Source: Paracoccaceae bacterium (GTDB taxonomy: Bacteria > Pseudomonadota > Alphaproteobacteria > Rhodobacterales > Rhodobacteraceae). From it: a stretch of DNA of 5,562 bases. The position numbers and the translations under genes are program-made. Shown piece by piece: positions 4,432-5,562 of the stretch. Positions within the stretch are counted from its first letter, which is position 1. Each line of letters opens with the position of its first letter. The stretch is from positions 1 through 5,562 of the forward strand of contig WTGT01000267.1 in assembly GCA_011523445.1 (NCBI GenBank), given 5' to 3'. The notes below the pieces were generated by a model that was not told the DNA's origin, did no database searches, and saw only the letters and a program-made list of their open reading frames with translations.

Positions 4432-5562
4432 TTAGTTTTCCAGCGGTTCGGAATCCTCTTCGATCAAGGCAGGAAAATCGCTGAAGATATCTGATTCCTT
4501 CTCCAACTGCAGAATTCTCTCGTCTTCCTTGAAGGCAATTTGCCTGATTTCCGAGGCGGCGTTGCCGGTTCCGGCCGGAATAAGCCTGCCAACAATCACA
4601 TTTTCCTTGAGCCCAGACAGCTTGTCAACCCGACCCCGAACGGCGGCATCGGTCAGGACCTTGGTCGTTTCCTGGAAGGAAGCAGCCGAGATGAAGGAGT
4701 TGGTCCCGAGAGCTGCCTTGGTGATGCCAAGAATGACAGGAACCGAATGGGCTATCTTTTCATCCCTGGCTTGGGCAGCCTCATTGACTCTTCTCAATTC
4801 AGCCTTGTCAATGATTTCGTCAGACATCAGAACCGTGTCGCCGGGATCGGTAACACGAACCTTCTTCAACATCTGGCGTAAAATGACCTCAATGTGCTTG
4901 TCATTGATTTTTACACCCTGCAACTGGTAAACTTCCTGTACACCCTCGATCATGTAGCGAGCCAGATCACCGAGCCCTCTCGATTGAAGAACATCCTGGG
5001 GTGAAGGAGTGCCATCGACAATCAGGTCACCCCGCATGATTTTGTCACCTTCCTGAACTTCGAGATGGAGACCCTTGGGCACCTTGTACTTGGGTGCGAC
5101 GGCAATGTTTTCATCATCGGGATCAATGCAGATGACACGGGAATTCTTGTACTCCCGTTCAAACCTGATGGTACCGCTGACCTCGGCCATAACGGCGAGA
5201 TCCTTGGGATTTCTGGCTTCAAACAGGTCGGCAACCCGTGGCAAACCTCCGGTAATATCCTTGGTTTGAGCGGTTCTCTTCGGGAAACGAACCAATTCAT
5301 CACCAATGGCGACCTTTTGACCATCATTAACCCTGATTATCGACTCCATGGACATTTCGTAAAAGGCAGGATTGCCGTTTTCCAGATAAAGGGGCACACC
5401 GGTTACCTCATCAACAATGAGAATGCCGGGCTTGAGGGTATCCAGATCACGCCAGTGTGAGGTGAAGCTCTGCGAAATTCTCCTTTGAGCCTGTTTCATC
5501 GGCGGTGGTATGAACAGGTCGTCACCGGCCTTGATGGCTTGACCATTAGATACTTGTAGGAC
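4432..5562 (-). CDS. rpoC: RNA polymerase beta' subunit, C-terminal 376 residues, truncated by window edge
   Basis: C-terminal part of the beta' subunit of the core RNA polymerase. The frame stays open to the right edge; the methionine at 5497-5499 is internal, since VLQVSNGQAIKAGDDLF precedes it in frame. The fragment opens inside the lineage-specific insertion of the trigger loop. DITGGLPRVADLFEARNPKD (102-121) re-enters the conserved core, followed by YQLQGVKINDKHIEVILRQM (212-231), LGITKAALGTNSFISAASFQ (278-297), ETTKVLTDAA and GLKENVIVGRLIPAGTG (317-333). The catalytic Mg-binding NADFDGD lies outside the window. The end is a short acidic tail (ALIEEDSEPLEN), a region that varies in the family. 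The insertion looks about 30 residues shorter than in E. coli, as remembered. Its own terminator follows the stop codon. Identification is secure. Confidence 0.98.
   Translation of the reverse strand, partial: VLQVSNGQAIKAGDDLFIPPPMKQAQRRISQSFTSHWRDLDTLKPGILIVDEVTGVPLYLENGNPAFYEMSMESIIRVNDGQKVAIGDELVRFPKRTAQTKDITGGLPRVADLFEARNPKDLAVMAEVSGTIRFEREYKNSRVICIDPDDENIAVAPKYKVPKGLHLEVQEGDKIMRGDLIVDGTPSPQDVLQSRGLGDLARYMIEGVQEVYQLQGVKINDKHIEVILRQMLKKVRVTDPGDTVLMSDEIIDKAELRRVNEAAQARDEKIAHSVPVILGITKAALGTNSFISAASFQETTKVLTDAAVRGRVDKLSGLKENVIVGRLIPAGTGNAASEIRQIAFKEDERILQLEKESDIFSDFPALIEEDSEPLEN

Overview
The window carries the conserved rpoC / str-operon junction of a bacterium, with every gene on the minus strand. 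Reading right to left, it holds the 3' end of rpoC (RNA polymerase beta'), a 556-base non-coding gap, rpsL (S12), rpsG (S7), fusA (EF-G), and the first 280 codons of tuf (EF-Tu), which runs off the left edge. From remembered family sequences, the proteins look alphaproteobacterial. Supporting stretches are EF-Tu with YMNKVDQVDDEELLELVELE, EF-G beginning RNFGIMAHIDAGKTTTTERV and ending QSKYA, a 156-residue S7 ending SHYRW, and an RpoC still carrying part of the proteobacterial trigger-loop insertion. Coding GC is close to half and the gap is clearly AT-rich. I cannot name a genus.

Layout: rpoC ends at 4432 and is followed 85 bases later by a strong intrinsic terminator (4315-4346), so the rpoBC unit ends there. 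The AT-rich stretch 4111-4314 holds only short palindromes. A perfect TTGACA hexamer (4081-4086) with an AT-rich UP-like tract upstream is the best candidate str-operon promoter. It directly abuts a 29-base imperfect palindrome (4052-4080). About 175 bases of potential leader RNA follow, containing a tight hairpin (3976-3994) and a terminator-like hairpin with a U-rich tail (3937-3963). The flank of the first can pair with the loop of the second.

The str genes are tightly packed: rpsL-rpsG 12 bases, rpsG-fusA 23 bases, fusA-tuf 39 bases, each with a visible Shine-Dalgarno sequence. S12 and S7 are small-subunit proteins (decoding centre and head), and EF-G and EF-Tu are the elongation GTPases, so the operon co-produces core translation machinery. 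The genes themselves are ordinary. The unusual material is regulatory: the palindrome at the promoter, the structured rpsL leader, the absence of room for the E. coli-type S7 control site between rpsL and rpsG, and an apparently shortened RpoC insertion domain. I see no mobile element, CRISPR array, tRNA or clearly novel gene system.
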